Assembly (NCBI GenBank): GCA_016715895.1
Contig: JADJXH010000003.1
Span: 744,001 to 808,000 of the forward strand
DNA length: 64,000 bases
Source: Flavobacteriales bacterium
GTDB taxonomy: Bacteria > Bacteroidota > Bacteroidia > Flavobacteriales_F > PHOS-HE28
Direction: 5' to 3'
Below, piece by piece: positions 53,481 through 61,719 of this stretch; position 1 is the first letter of the stretch; each line of letters starts with the position of its first letter. A model generated the notes under the pieces. It did no database searches. It saw only the letters and a list, made by a program, of their open reading frames with translations, and was not told the DNA's origin. A program made the position numbers and the translations under genes.

Positions 53481-56090
53481 ATGCCCGTGGCCAACGAACG
53501 CAAGAACAGGGTGAGGTCCTCCGAGGACGATGCCCCTGTGGAGACCCCGAAACGCGCCACCAAGCGCAACAAGCCGCGTGATGCCGGACCGGGCTGGTGG
53601 TCCCGCACCAGGGCCTTCGTGGCCGACCGGCGCACCCACAAGGTGTTCGGCCTCTTCCTGGTGCTGCTGAGCGGTTACCTGCTGGTGGCCTTCGTGAGCT
53701 ACCTGTTCACCTGGCGCGCGGACCAGGACCTCACCAACCGGTCATGGGGCGCCCTGTTGAGCCGCGAGGTGGAGGCCGACAACTGGCTGGGCAAGCTGGG
53801 TGCCTTGGTCAGCCACCAGTTCATCCGCAGCTGGTTCGGTGTGGCAGCCTTCGTCTTCGTGCTGTGGAGCTTCCTGGGCGGTCTGCGCATCCTGGTGGGC
53901 AGCTGGCTGCTGCCGGTGCGTCGCACCCTCACCTGGAGCGCGGTGACCCTCTTCTGGCTGCCAGCAGCCCTGGCCTTCGCGTTCCGCAGTGGCGAGCTCG
54001 CGTTCCTGGGCGGTGCGCTCGGCTACACGGTGAACGGCCACCTCACCGGCCTGCTGGGCAATTTCGGCGCTGCAGCCTTGCTGCTGTTCAGCCTGGGGGC
54101 CGTCCTCACCGCGGTATTCGATCCCAACTTCAGCTGGCTCGCCACCCTGATGCAGCGTCGGACCGCAGCTCCGGTGGAGCGTGCGGTGACCGAGGAACCG
54201 GTGGAGATCAAGGCCAACCGCGTGCGGACGGAGACCGTGTCGGAGCCGGCCGCCCCGGCCACGGAACCGGTGGCCGAGGTCATGGGGACGGATCGACCGG
54301 ACGAAGCGGAGGTCGAGGAACTGGAAGAGGTCGTGGAAGAGCCCGAGCCGACGCTGGAGGAGGAGATCGGGATGGAGGTGGAGGGCCTGGAGCCCGCGGC
54401 CGGCCTGGAGCTGGATGTGACCCCATCTCCGCCGGATGAGCTGCCTGCCGACCCCATCCTGCCCGCCGTGCCCATCGCGGTGGACGGCATGAGCGTGGTG
54501 GCCGCGGCCGAGGATAAGGTGCTCACCGAGGACCAGATCGAGGCCAAGCTGCAGGAGTTCGGCGAGTACGACCCCACGCTGGACCTCAGTAGCTACGAGC
54601 TACCGCCGCTGGACCTGCTGGTGGACCATGGCACGGGTGAGGTGACGGTGACCAAGGAGGAACTGGAGGCCAACAAGGACCGGATCGTCGCCACCCTCGG
54701 GCATTACAACATCGGCATCGACAAGATCAAGGCGACCATCGGCCCCACGGTCACGCTGTACGAGATCATCCCGCAGGCCGGGGTGCGCATCAGCAAGATC
54801 AAGAACCTGGAGGACGACATCGCGCTGAGCCTGGCCGCCCTGGGCATCCGCATCATCGCACCCATCCCCGGCAAGGGCACCATCGGCATCGAGGTGCCCA
54901 ACAGCAGGCCGCAGGTGGTGGGCATGCGTGCGGTGGTGGCCAGCGAGAAGTTCCAGAACACCAGCATGGACCTGCCGATCGTGCTGGGCAAGACCATCAG
55001 CAACGAGACCTTCGTCACGGACCTCAGCAAGATGCCGCACCTGCTGATGGCCGGTGCCACGGGCCAGGGCAAATCGGTGGGTCTGAACGCGATCCTGGTC
55101 AGCCTGCTGTACAAGAAGCACCCCAGCCAGATCAAGTTCGTGCTGGTGGACCCGAAGAAGGTGGAGCTCACCCTCTTCAACAAGATCGAGCGGCACTTCC
55201 TGGCCAAGCTGCCCGGCGAGGGCGAGGCCATCATCACCGACACCAAGAAGGTGGTGGCCACGCTGAACAGCCTGTGCATCGAGATGGACGAGCGCTACGA
55301 GCTGCTCAAGGACGCGCAGGTGCGCAACATCAAAGAGTACAACAGCAAGTTCATCCAGCGCCGGCTGAACCCGGAGAACGGCCACCGCTACCTCCCCTAC
55401 ATCGTGCTGGTGGTGGACGAGTTCGCCGACCTGATCATGACCGCGGGCCGCGAGGTGGAGACGCCCATCGCGCGCCTGGCCCAGCTGGCGCGTGCCATCG
55501 GCATCCACCTGATCATCGCCACGCAGCGACCGAGCGTGAACATCATCACGGGCACCATCAAGGCCAACTTCCCGGCGCGCATCGCCTTCCGGGTGACGAG
55601 CAAGGTGGACAGCCGCACGATCCTGGACAGCGGCGGGGCCGAGCAGCTCATCGGCCGGGGCGACATGCTGCTGAGCACGGGCAACGACCTCATCCGCATC
55701 CAGTGCGCCTTTGTGGACACGCCGGAGGTGGACAAGATCTGCGACTTCATCGGTGCGCAGCGCGGCTACCCCGACGCGCTCATCCTGCCCGAGGTGCCCA
55801 CGGAAGAGGGCGGCGAACTGGATGTGGACGACGGCGAGCGCGACAGCATGTTCGAGGAGGCCGCCCGCCTGGTGGTGCAGACCCAGCAGGGCTCCACCTC
55901 CCTCATCCAACGCAAGCTGAAGCTGGGCTACAACCGCGCCGGCCGCATCGTGGACCAGCTGGAGGCCGCCGGCGTGCTGGGGCCCTTCGAGGGCAGCAAG
56001 GCCCGCCGCGTGATGATCCCCAACGAGGCCGCGTTGGCCGCGCACCTGAACCAGGGGGTGGCGGCAGGGCCGGGGGTGGGGGGATTCTGA
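53481..56090 (+). CDS. ftsK: DNA translocase FtsK
   Basis: 869 residues. Four transmembrane segments (about 55-215) form the FtsK_4TM domain. An acidic Glu/Pro linker runs from about 225 to 350. The FtsK alpha domain has LGHYNIGIDKIKATIGPTVTLYEIIPQAGV. The RecA-like motor has Walker A GATGQGKS at 525-532 and Walker B in YIVLVVDEFADLIM. The C-terminal gamma winged helix ends YNRAGRIVDQLEAAGVLG. It moves chromosome dimers and coordinates division at the septum. The last 34 bp of the gene reappear at 57145-57178. Confidence 0.97.
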   Translation: MPVANERKNRVRSSEDDAPVETPKRATKRNKPRDAGPGWWSRTRAFVADRRTHKVFGLFLVLLSGYLLVAFVSYLFTWRADQDLTNRSWGALLSREVEADNWLGKLGALVSHQFIRSWFGVAAFVFVLWSFLGGLRILVGSWLLPVRRTLTWSAVTLFWLPAALAFAFRSGELAFLGGALGYTVNGHLTGLLGNFGAAALLLFSLGAVLTAVFDPNFSWLATLMQRRTAAPVERAVTEEPVEIKANRVRTETVSEPAAPATEPVAEVMGTDRPDEAEVEELEEVVEEPEPTLEEEIGMEVEGLEPAAGLELDVTPSPPDELPADPILPAVPIAVDGMSVVAAAEDKVLTEDQIEAKLQEFGEYDPTLDLSSYELPPLDLLVDHGTGEVTVTKEELEANKDRIVATLGHYNIGIDKIKATIGPTVTLYEIIPQAGVRISKIKNLEDDIALSLAALGIRIIAPIPGKGTIGIEVPNSRPQVVGMRAVVASEKFQNTSMDLPIVLGKTISNETFVTDLSKMPHLLMAGATGQGKSVGLNAILVSLLYKKHPSQIKFVLVDPKKVELTLFNKIERHFLAKLPGEGEAIITDTKKVVATLNSLCIEMDERYELLKDAQVRNIKEYNSKFIQRRLNPENGHRYLPYIVLVVDEFADLIMTAGREVETPIARLAQLARAIGIHLIIATQRPSVNIITGTIKANFPARIAFRVTSKVDSRTILDSGGAEQLIGRGDMLLSTGNDLIRIQCAFVDTPEVDKICDFIGAQRGYPDALILPEVPTEEGGELDVDDGERDSMFEEAARLVVQTQQGSTSLIQRKLKLGYNRAGRIVDQLEAAGVLGPFEGSKARRVMIPNEAALAAHLNQGVAAGPGVGGF

Positions 56091-56091
56091 A
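56058..56091 (+). repeat. Repeat A, first copy (ftsK tail)
   Basis: The last 34 bp of ftsK (ending GGGGGGATTCTGAA) match 57145-57178 at 32 of 34 positions. Confidence 0.85.
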
Positions 56092-56118
56092 CGAACTCAT
56101 CATTGCAGCTACCCCCTG

Positions 56119-56301
56119 ATGTCCAAGTTGCTCCTGTGTGTGCTCTTGGTCTTGGTTATCGCAGGGAGCGTCTTCATGTTGTATCGCGCCAAGGACAAGC
56201 CGGCACGATTGAGGATGGTGCTCTATACGAAACTGGGATGGGCCACGCTCGGCGCAATAACGTTGCTTTGGTTGATCCTGAGTGGCCGGCTTGTTCTGTG
56301 A
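56119..56301 (+). CDS. Small membrane protein
   Basis: 60 residues with two hydrophobic segments (about 3-22 and 40-58) linked by a basic loop (YRAKDKPARLRM). The layout resembles DUF2909-type twin-transmembrane proteins, but this is uncertain. It starts 28 bp after ftsK on the same strand. Confidence 0.6.
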   Translation: MSKLLLCVLLVLVIAGSVFMLYRAKDKPARLRMVLYTKLGWATLGAITLLWLILSGRLVL

Positions 56302-56335
56302 ACTACTCGAACGACTGTCTCAACGTGCAGCGGCG

Positions 56336-56383
56336 GTTCCGGGGGTGGGGATGACGCTGGAACCAGATGGGCTCCCCTACCCT
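56336..56383 (+). repeat. Repeat B, first copy
   Basis: GTTCC, then GGTGGGGATGACGCTGGAAC, CAGATGGGC and TCCCC. It recurs at 57235-57283 with few changes. Confidence 0.8.
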
Positions 56384-56461
56384 GTCAATGGCCGCGAGTC
56401 TTGGACACGATGCAGAAGCGTAGCTCTTCAGTGTGGCATGACATCGGATTATCTTTCGAGC

Positions 56462-56659
56462 ATGGCAACGAAGACCAAGCGCCCCCCCAAAGGCAAGCGT
56501 GCTGCACGCAGCAAGGCTATCGCACCCAAGAAGGCGGTGAAGACCCGCAAGGCGACAACCTTCGCAAAGCCCTACGACGCCAAGAAGTACGCGGGAAGCG
56601 TGCCTGCCTTTGCCAGCTTGGTGGCCGAGGACATGAAGCAGTGGCGTGATGACCGTTGA
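56462..56659 (+). CDS. Putative antitoxin of a VapBC-like pair
   Basis: 65 residues. The N-terminal half is Lys/Arg/Ala-rich (MATKTKRPPKGKRAARSK); the second half (YDAKKYAGSVPAFASLVAEDMKQWRDDR) looks like the toxin-binding tail of a small antitoxin. It has no named domain. The gene overlaps the PIN toxin gene by 11 nt, which is typical of toxin-antitoxin operons and decides the call. Confidence 0.7.
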   Translation: MATKTKRPPKGKRAARSKAIAPKKAVKTRKATTFAKPYDAKKYAGSVPAFASLVAEDMKQWRDDR

Positions 56660-57017
56660 ACGGCTGCTGGTAGATACCAACGTGCTCGTCTACCACTTAG
56701 GGGGACGAGCCGATGCGACCCGAGCACTACAGGATGTCGAGGTGCATATCTCGTTCGTAACCGAGATCGAACTGCAGAGCAAAGCAACGCTGAGCGCCAA
56801 GGACCTGCTGAGCATTCAGGCGGCCATGGCGAACTTCCGGATCAGCGACGTGAACCCGTCCATCAAACAGATGGCTGCCGCACTGAGGCGCAAGCACGGT
56901 CTGAAATTCGCCGATGCGCTGGTGGCCGCCACTGCCCTGCATTTGAACCTTCCATTGCTTACTGCGGATGGTGGTTTCGAACGGCTGAAAGGGGAGATGG
57001 AGATCCGGTCGCTCTGA
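56649..57017 (+). CDS. PIN-domain toxin (VapC family)
   Basis: 122 residues. The PIN acidic residues are present: VDTNVLVYHLGG (first Asp), FVTEIELQSKATLS (Glu), KFADALVAATALHLNLPLLTADGGFERL (the later two Asp). VapC enzymes are Mg-dependent RNases that cut tRNA or rRNA and are blocked by their antitoxin. A GTG at 56646 is an alternative start. The pair lies between ftsK and a fragment mosaic carrying copies of flanking sequence. Confidence 0.9.
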   Translation: MTVERLLVDTNVLVYHLGGRADATRALQDVEVHISFVTEIELQSKATLSAKDLLSIQAAMANFRISDVNPSIKQMAAALRRKHGLKFADALVAATALHLNLPLLTADGGFERLKGEMEIRSL

Positions 57018-57098
57018 CCCTGGTCACCGGCGCCACACGAGACCATGATCGCCTCCCGCTTGGTAGCCGCATGACCGGGTGGTTGTTCCCCATACGCC

Positions 57099-57151
57099 AC
57101 CAATCGCCACATCATGCCCAAGATGCCGAGTAGATGGTGTTGTTGTGGCGG
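57099..57151 (-). pseudogene. Decayed 3' fragment of a membrane-protein gene (paralogue of 58889-59422)
   Basis: The segment aligns with the 3' end of the membrane-protein gene at 58896-58964, with an internal deletion of about 15 bp. Shared stretches include GAGTAGATGG and TTGTTGTGGCGG on the plus strand. On the minus strand the translation gives HNNTIYS and, in another frame, MMWRLVAYG, close to HNKTIYS and MVWRLVG of the neighbour. Confidence 0.7.
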
Positions 57152-57178
57152 CGGGGCCGGGCGTGGGGGGATTCTGAA
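57145..57178 (+). repeat. Repeat A, second copy (detached ftsK tail)
   Basis: Matches 56058-56091 at 32 of 34 positions, but without the rest of ftsK; it overlaps the end of the membrane-protein fragment. Confidence 0.85.
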
Positions 57179-57184
57179 TCAGGA

Positions 57185-57215
57185 GCCGCAGAGGCGCCAA
57201 GGCGCAGAGAACGCG
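57185..57215 (+). repeat. Word-repeat tract (CGCAGAGGCGCCAAGG type)
   Basis: Units of GCAGAGGCG and AAGGCGCAGAGAACG, between repeat A and repeat B. Confidence 0.6.
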
Positions 57216-57234
57216 TGGTCGGCTGACGGGATCC

Positions 57235-57283
57235 GTTCCAGAGGTGGGGATGACGCTGGAACCAGATGGGCCTCCCCCACCCT
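57235..57283 (+). repeat. Repeat B, second copy
   Basis: Near-identical to 56336-56383 over GGTGGGGATGACGCTGGAAC and CAGATGGGC. Confidence 0.8.
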
Positions 57284-57309
57284 TCACCTGACCCACCATC
57301 CGCGAACGT

Positions 57310-58821
57310 TCACAGCTTCACGAACCGGACGACCCCTTGTTGCCCACCCTGCTCCATGGTAATGAAATAGAAACCAGGCTCAAGATCGGTAAGGTCCATG
57401 GTGGTGGTGATGCGTAGGGCACGAACCAGGGATCCGGCGGCATCATGGATGCGCACCTCGATCGGCGCCGAAGCAGGGGCTTGCACGGTCACCAGTCCGG
57501 TGGAAGGGTTCGGGATCACGGTGAAGGTGGATGGACCAGCCTGTTCCGGTACCGCGGTCGCCGGCTGACAGGCGGCCTGGAGCGCGTCATAGGCCTGTTG
57601 CTCGGACGTGTTCAGTCCGCCAAGGAGCAGGTCCGTGCTCTCCCAGGGATCGTTCAGCAGGTCGAAGAACTGTTGGGTGCCGTCATCGAGGTCGATCAGT
57701 TTCCAGCGCTCATCGCGGATGGCATGCCCGCTCACCGCACCCTGGGATACGTTGGCGAAGAGGCAGCTGCGCACGGTCTGACCGGTTTGGGTGAACAGCG
57801 GCACAAGGCTCCGGCTGTCCTCATAGGCGGGAAGCGCATGGCCCGTGAGCTCCACGATGGTGGCGAAGAGGTCCGTGGTGTTCACCAAGGCCGCTTCGCG
57901 TTCGCCTGCCCTGGTGATCCCTGGGCCGGCGATGACGAGCGGAACGCGTACACCGCCCTCATAGAGCGTACCCTTGGCATGGTTCGGCGGGTAAGGGACC
58001 TGGATGACGTCCGGGCTGGTGCCATTATCGCCGATGAAAAGCACGACGGTATTGGCCAACTCCGCGGCTGTCAGGGACGCAAGCAGCCGGTCCACCTCAT
58101 GGTCCACGCTTTCCACCATGGCCAGGTAGTAAGGCATGGGGTTCGCCGCAATGCTGTCCGGGTGGACGGGCAAGGGGCCCTGCTGATGCAGGAACAGCGG
58201 CGGCCGGTGCAGCGGGGTATGCGGTGCATTGTAGGCCAGCCAGCAGAACCAAGGCGTGGTCTGTTGGTCGATCCAGTCGATGGCGCGGTCGGTGAGCGCC
58301 GTGGTGACATAGTCCGTGGAGGGCGATGTGACCCCGTCCACGGTCAGCGACCAGGACGTGTAGCTGCTCACCGCACCGCTCAGGATCCCTGCGAAGTGCG
58401 GCACCCCCATGATGTTCGGGTAGGTGGGATCGGGCTGTTGGCCGCCCAGATGCCACTTGCCGATGATGCACGAGGCATAACCGCTGTTCAGGTCCGAGAG
58501 GTGCCGATGAAGCGTGGTCTCTCCTGCCGGCAGCAGGGACAGGTCGCCCGGATTGAGCACACCGGTGCGGAAACCGTACCGGCCTGTGATGATCGTGCTG
58601 CGTGTGGGCGAGCACAGCGGGTCGGCCCACACGTTGTCGAAGGTGAGGCCCTGAGCCATGAGCGCCTCCAGGTTGGGCATGGCCGCCTTGTCAACCCATG
58701 GTGCGTAACCGGGAACGGGATCGAGCCCCAGGTCATCCGCGATCACCAACAGGATATTGGGTTGCTGGGCGTTGACGGACAGGACAACGGCCCAGAGGGT
58801 GCTTGCAAGGAGGTGGCGCAT
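57310..58821 (-). CDS. Secreted sulfatase with T9SS type A sorting domain
   Basis: 503 residues. A signal peptide (about 1-18) precedes NILLVIADDLG (metal-binding Asp pair). The sulfatase signature CSPTRSTIITGRYGFRTG has Cys70, the residue converted to formylglycine. IGKWHLGG and IGDNGTSPD supply further active-site residues. A type A C-terminal domain closes the protein (VIPNPSTGLVTVQ, LEPGFYFITMEQGG). It should hydrolyse sulfate esters on polysaccharides or other substrates outside the cell. No SusCD genes are nearby, so the substrate is unknown. Confidence 0.93.
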   Translation of the reverse strand: MRHLLASTLWAVVLSVNAQQPNILLVIADDLGLDPVPGYAPWVDKAAMPNLEALMAQGLTFDNVWADPLCSPTRSTIITGRYGFRTGVLNPGDLSLLPAGETTLHRHLSDLNSGYASCIIGKWHLGGQQPDPTYPNIMGVPHFAGILSGAVSSYTSWSLTVDGVTSPSTDYVTTALTDRAIDWIDQQTTPWFCWLAYNAPHTPLHRPPLFLHQQGPLPVHPDSIAANPMPYYLAMVESVDHEVDRLLASLTAAELANTVVLFIGDNGTSPDVIQVPYPPNHAKGTLYEGGVRVPLVIAGPGITRAGEREAALVNTTDLFATIVELTGHALPAYEDSRSLVPLFTQTGQTVRSCLFANVSQGAVSGHAIRDERWKLIDLDDGTQQFFDLLNDPWESTDLLLGGLNTSEQQAYDALQAACQPATAVPEQAGPSTFTVIPNPSTGLVTVQAPASAPIEVRIHDAAGSLVRALRITTTMDLTDLEPGFYFITMEQGGQQGVVRFVKL

Positions 58822-58888
58822 CGCAGGGAAGGACAGGCGAACAAGGTCGGGGTTTGATCCGTGGGTGTCATCCTGCCCGTGCGGTCCC

Positions 58889-59422
58889 CTACCCCACCAA
58901 CCGCCACACCATCCCCACGAGCACCGCGCCCATGATCACTGAGTAGATGGTCTTGTTGTGGCGGGCGAGCCACTCGGGCAGGTAGATGTCGAAGTTGGCG
59001 CGCTGGGAGTCGGAGTAACGACGGGCCACCACGGGGTGGCTCGAAGTACCTCGCTCCGGCGGCGCGATCCAACGCGTCCGCACGTTGCTATTGCTTGCCC
59101 TCGTTCGCCCATACTTCGTTCTGGCTCAGCCGGATACTTAGTTCCAGTATCCTTGCTTCGCCACGCCTTGTCTGGGCGAACGATCGCTTCGCGCGCCATC
59201 CGTTCGAGGTACTTCGAGCCACCCCACGGTGAGCGGGCAGCTCAAGCGGAAGAGGAGCAGTGCGATGATCTCCAGCCCCACCAGCCCCAGGCCCATCCAG
59301 AACCAGCGGTCGATGCGGTCGGCGATGACGGCGTAGAGGAGGTAGTAGATGACCGCACTGAGCACCACCCAGATGACGGTGTGTACGGCCTTGATCGCGA
59401 TCAACGCTGCCCGCGCTTGCAT
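58889..59422 (-). pseudogene. Small membrane-protein gene interrupted by a MITE
   Basis: The 5' part (ATG at 59422) encodes MQARAALIAIKAVHTVIW, a second hydrophobic segment and LFRLSCPLTV. The 3' part encodes VARRYSDSQRANFDIYLPEW, LARHNKTIYS and a last transmembrane helix to VWRLVG and the stop at 58889. Removing 189 bp of MITE plus one 6-bp target copy joins them in frame as CPLTVVARRYSDSQ, giving 112 residues. As it stands the upstream frame reads into the MITE and stops at 59138. I recall intact proteins of this type in Bacteroidota but cannot name the family. Confidence 0.88.
59035..59223. mobile_element. 189-bp MITE with 19-bp terminal inverted repeats and 6-bp target duplication
   Basis: The ends are perfect inverted repeats, GGTGGCTCGAAGTACCTCG at 59035-59053 and its inverse at 59205-59223. 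Both sides carry the direct repeat CCACGG (59029-59034 and 59224-59229). No transposase is encoded. The insertion splits the membrane-protein gene 58889-59422. The interior has no long open frame of its own. Confidence 0.92.
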
Positions 59423-59530
59423 GGCCCGAAGGTGGGCACGGGTGGCCCCCACGGCCCTGATGACGATCACCCACCAACGCCAGCGGCCCCCGAACTGGTC
59501 GGAGGCCGCTGACCCTGGGTCGCCGTTCGA

Positions 59531-60034
59531 TCAGAACACCACGGCCTTGCTGCGGCGGGGGGGCGTCAGTCGGCGGGTATGCTCCACGGCCACACAACCG
59601 CCCTGCGCATCAAAGGCCAGGCGCCCCACGGGACCGGCATAGGCCAGGCCGCCCATGCGCTTCTCGAGTTCGAGCACCACGCCCATGCGGAGCTGCCGCG
59701 GTCCTTTTCCATCGGGTCCGCGCTCGGCGTGATGGGTGTCCACCACCACCTCCTTGCTGAGGTGGCCGGGATGCTCGAAGCGCACCAACACCTCCGCATC
59801 GGCGGGCAGCAGCACATCAAAGCGACCGGTGCGCGATACGGGGGCGGTGTGCACGGAGCCCCCCACCTGCACCTCCACGGTGGCTTGGTCGAAACTGAGG
59901 GCCTCCACATGGAGCCAGCCGATGAGCTCCACCGTGGTGCTCGCGAGCGGGGCCGGGGGTGGATCGGCCTGGGCGGCGGAGAAGGGCAGCAGGCAGGCGG
60001 CGAGCGCGGGCAGGAGGTGGTTGCGGTGTTGCAT
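59531..60034 (-). CDS. Secreted protein of unknown function
   Basis: 167 residues. A signal peptide (MQHRNHLLPALAACLLPFSAAQA) decides the start at 60034. The mature part has VELIGWLHVEALSFDQATVEVQVGG, GRFDVLLPADAEVLVRFEHPGHLSKEVVVDT and RMGVVLELEKRMGGLAYAGPVGRLAFD. These patterns recall the carboxypeptidase-regulatory-like or CNA-B-like beta-sandwich used in surface or periplasmic Bacteroidota proteins. No enzyme motif is seen. Confidence 0.75.
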   Translation of the reverse strand: MQHRNHLLPALAACLLPFSAAQADPPPAPLASTTVELIGWLHVEALSFDQATVEVQVGGSVHTAPVSRTGRFDVLLPADAEVLVRFEHPGHLSKEVVVDTHHAERGPDGKGPRQLRMGVVLELEKRMGGLAYAGPVGRLAFDAQGGCVAVEHTRRLTPPRRSKAVVF

Positions 60035-60179
60035 GGGGTCGGGTGTTGATCGGGGATACGGGCACCGGGACACGCGGTGGCGTTCCTTCGACCAACGGCG
60101 CTCGCGCGTCGACAGGACGTCCGGCCCACGCGTGGAACTTCCACCGATCCTTGCCATCTTTCGGGACAACCGCCCGAAC

Positions 60180-60359
60180 ATGGCATCCCCTGACAACGAG
60201 ATCAAAAAGAACGGTGGCCTGCTGATCGCCGGCGGCCTCTTCATCGGCATGGGCGTCGGCTTCCTGCTGAACAAGCTGACGGCCGGACTCTTCATCGGTC
60301 TCGGTGCCGGTCTGGTGGCCGCGGCCATCTACCAGGCGCGGGCCAAGCGCGGATCCTGA
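60180..60359 (+). CDS. Small two-helix membrane protein
   Basis: 59 residues: MASPDNEIKKNGGLLIAGGL, then FIGMGVGFLLN and GLFIGLGAGLVAAAIYQARAKRGS. Two Gly-rich transmembrane helices are separated by a short turn. A CATCTTTC box lies 17 nt upstream of the ATG. Small proteins of this form are common in Bacteroidota; function unknown. Confidence 0.75.
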   Translation: MASPDNEIKKNGGLLIAGGLFIGMGVGFLLNKLTAGLFIGLGAGLVAAAIYQARAKRGS

Positions 60360-60439
60360 ACGGCGGCGGTTGAACGTTCGGCGTATGGCAGGCCCGGTCC
60401 ATCGGTCCACACGCCGTGGGCGAAGCTCCACCGGTTCCT

Positions 60440-60670
60440 TTGCACCGCGGTATTAGTAGAGCAAAGGCGCCGTCGCGCATGAAGAAGCGCGGGGTCCAGA
60501 AGACCGGAAGCCTGCTCGGCGTGGTCTCGCGGATGCCCTCTACCCCTCTCCTGGCCTTCGGCCGGCTGGGCGGCCGGCCCGCTCCCACTGGACCTCACCG
60601 CGATCACGTTCTACTTCCGCCAGGATATCCACGAAGGCAGGAACGGCGCCCCGAAGGCGCCGTTCTCATG
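60440..60670 (+). ncRNA. Candidate structured non-coding RNA
   Basis: A 328-bp gene-free interval starting after 60359. A promoter-like TTCCTTTGCACC lies near 60435, and a perfect 10-bp terminator-like hairpin at 60641-60665. Between them, GGGGTCCAG (60491-60499) can pair with CTGGACCTC (60588-60596), extended by CGCG at 60488-60491 with CGCG at 60599-60602. That would give a rod-like RNA of about 200 nt. No known family is recognised. The open frame here lacks a plausible protein pattern. Confidence 0.3.
60641..60665. terminator. Terminator-like hairpin after the OmpA-family gene
   Basis: GAACGGCGCC CCGAA GGCGCCGTTC, a perfect 10-bp stem 23 bp beyond the ompA-type stop. It could serve either strand; T runs are weak. 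Confidence 0.6.
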
Positions 60671-60687
60671 CGGTGCATCCGATCGGC

Positions 60688-61578
60688 TCATTGGCCGGAG
60701 GCCATCTTCAGACCATCCTCGATCATGCCGAAGAACTGGTCCATCTTGGGCAGGATGACGATGCGGATGCGGCGGTTGCGTGAGCGCCCCTCGGGCGTGT
60801 CGTTGCCCACCAGCGGCAGGTACTCACTGCGGCCGGCGGCGGTGATGCGGGCGGGGTCCACCTTGTAGTCGTCCTGCAGCACCCGGGTGATGGTGACCGC
60901 GCGGGACACGCTGAGGTCCCAATTGTCCTTGAAACACTCGCGGCTGATGGGCACATTGTCGGTGTGGCCCTCCACCAGCACCTCCTGGTCGGGCTTGTCG
61001 TTGAGCACCGTGGCCACCTTGCCGAGCACCTCGCGGGCGCGGGCCGAGAGCTCGGTGCTGCCGGTGCGGAACATCATCTTGTCGCTGAGCTCGATGAAGA
61101 CGACGCTCTTCTCCACGTTCACCACCACATCCGTGTCGTTGAGGTTGCCCAGGGAGCTCTTGAGGCTGACGACCAGGGCCAGGGTGACGCTGTCCTTCTT
61201 GGTCAGTGCGTCCTGCAGGGTGCGGATCCGAAGGTCCTGTTCCTTGATCTGCTCCAGCGACTTCTCCAGGTTGGCGGCCTCCTGCTTGCTGAGGGTGGCC
61301 ATCTGGTCCACGTTGTTGAGCAGGGCGGCGTTGGTGTTGTTCAACTGGGCCACCTGGTCCTTGAGGTGCTCGTTCTTGTTCTGCAGCTCGGCCAGGCGCG
61401 CTTCCAGCACGGCCTTCTCGCTCCGGCACCCGTCGAGCCCGCGGTTGCACTCGTCGAGCTTGTTCTTGAGGGTCTCGTTGGAGAGGGTGAGGGCGGTGTA
61501 CTTCTTCTTGGATACGCAGCTGGTGGAGCCCAGCAGGAGCGCGCCGAGGGCGGCGGTGATGAGGGTGGCTCGCGTCAT
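60688..61578 (-). CDS. OmpA-family lipoprotein with coiled coil
   Basis: 296 residues. Lipobox with Cys21 in LLLGSTSC. A coiled coil (about 30-135) is built of heptads such as LTLSNETLKNKLDEC and LEARLAELQNKNEHLKDQVAQL. A C-terminal OmpA peptidoglycan-binding domain contains VEGHTDNVPIS, SVSRAVTITRVL, ITAAGRSEYLPLVGNDTPEGRSRNRRIRIVI. It is anchored in the outer membrane and bound to peptidoglycan. A terminator-like hairpin lies just downstream. Confidence 0.95.
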   Translation of the reverse strand: MTRATLITAALGALLLGSTSCVSKKKYTALTLSNETLKNKLDECNRGLDGCRSEKAVLEARLAELQNKNEHLKDQVAQLNNTNAALLNNVDQMATLSKQEAANLEKSLEQIKEQDLRIRTLQDALTKKDSVTLALVVSLKSSLGNLNDTDVVVNVEKSVVFIELSDKMMFRTGSTELSARAREVLGKVATVLNDKPDQEVLVEGHTDNVPISRECFKDNWDLSVSRAVTITRVLQDDYKVDPARITAAGRSEYLPLVGNDTPEGRSRNRRIRIVILPKMDQFFGMIEDGLKMASGQ

Positions 61579-61719
61579 GGTGAAGGGGTGGATGGGTCAA
61601 AGCTAGAGGGCGCGCGAAGAAGGATCCGGGAAAAGACCACGCCCCGTCCACAGGCACCTGTTCACGGTCCGGCGCAGGGGAACCGGCAACGGAGGGTCGG
61701 GGTGCCCTTCTTTGCGGCC

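Noticed and set aside
60416..60868. 150-codon plus-strand frame across the ncRNA candidate and the OmpA-family gene
   Set aside because: Arg/Pro-rich composition and antisense overlap with a real gene.
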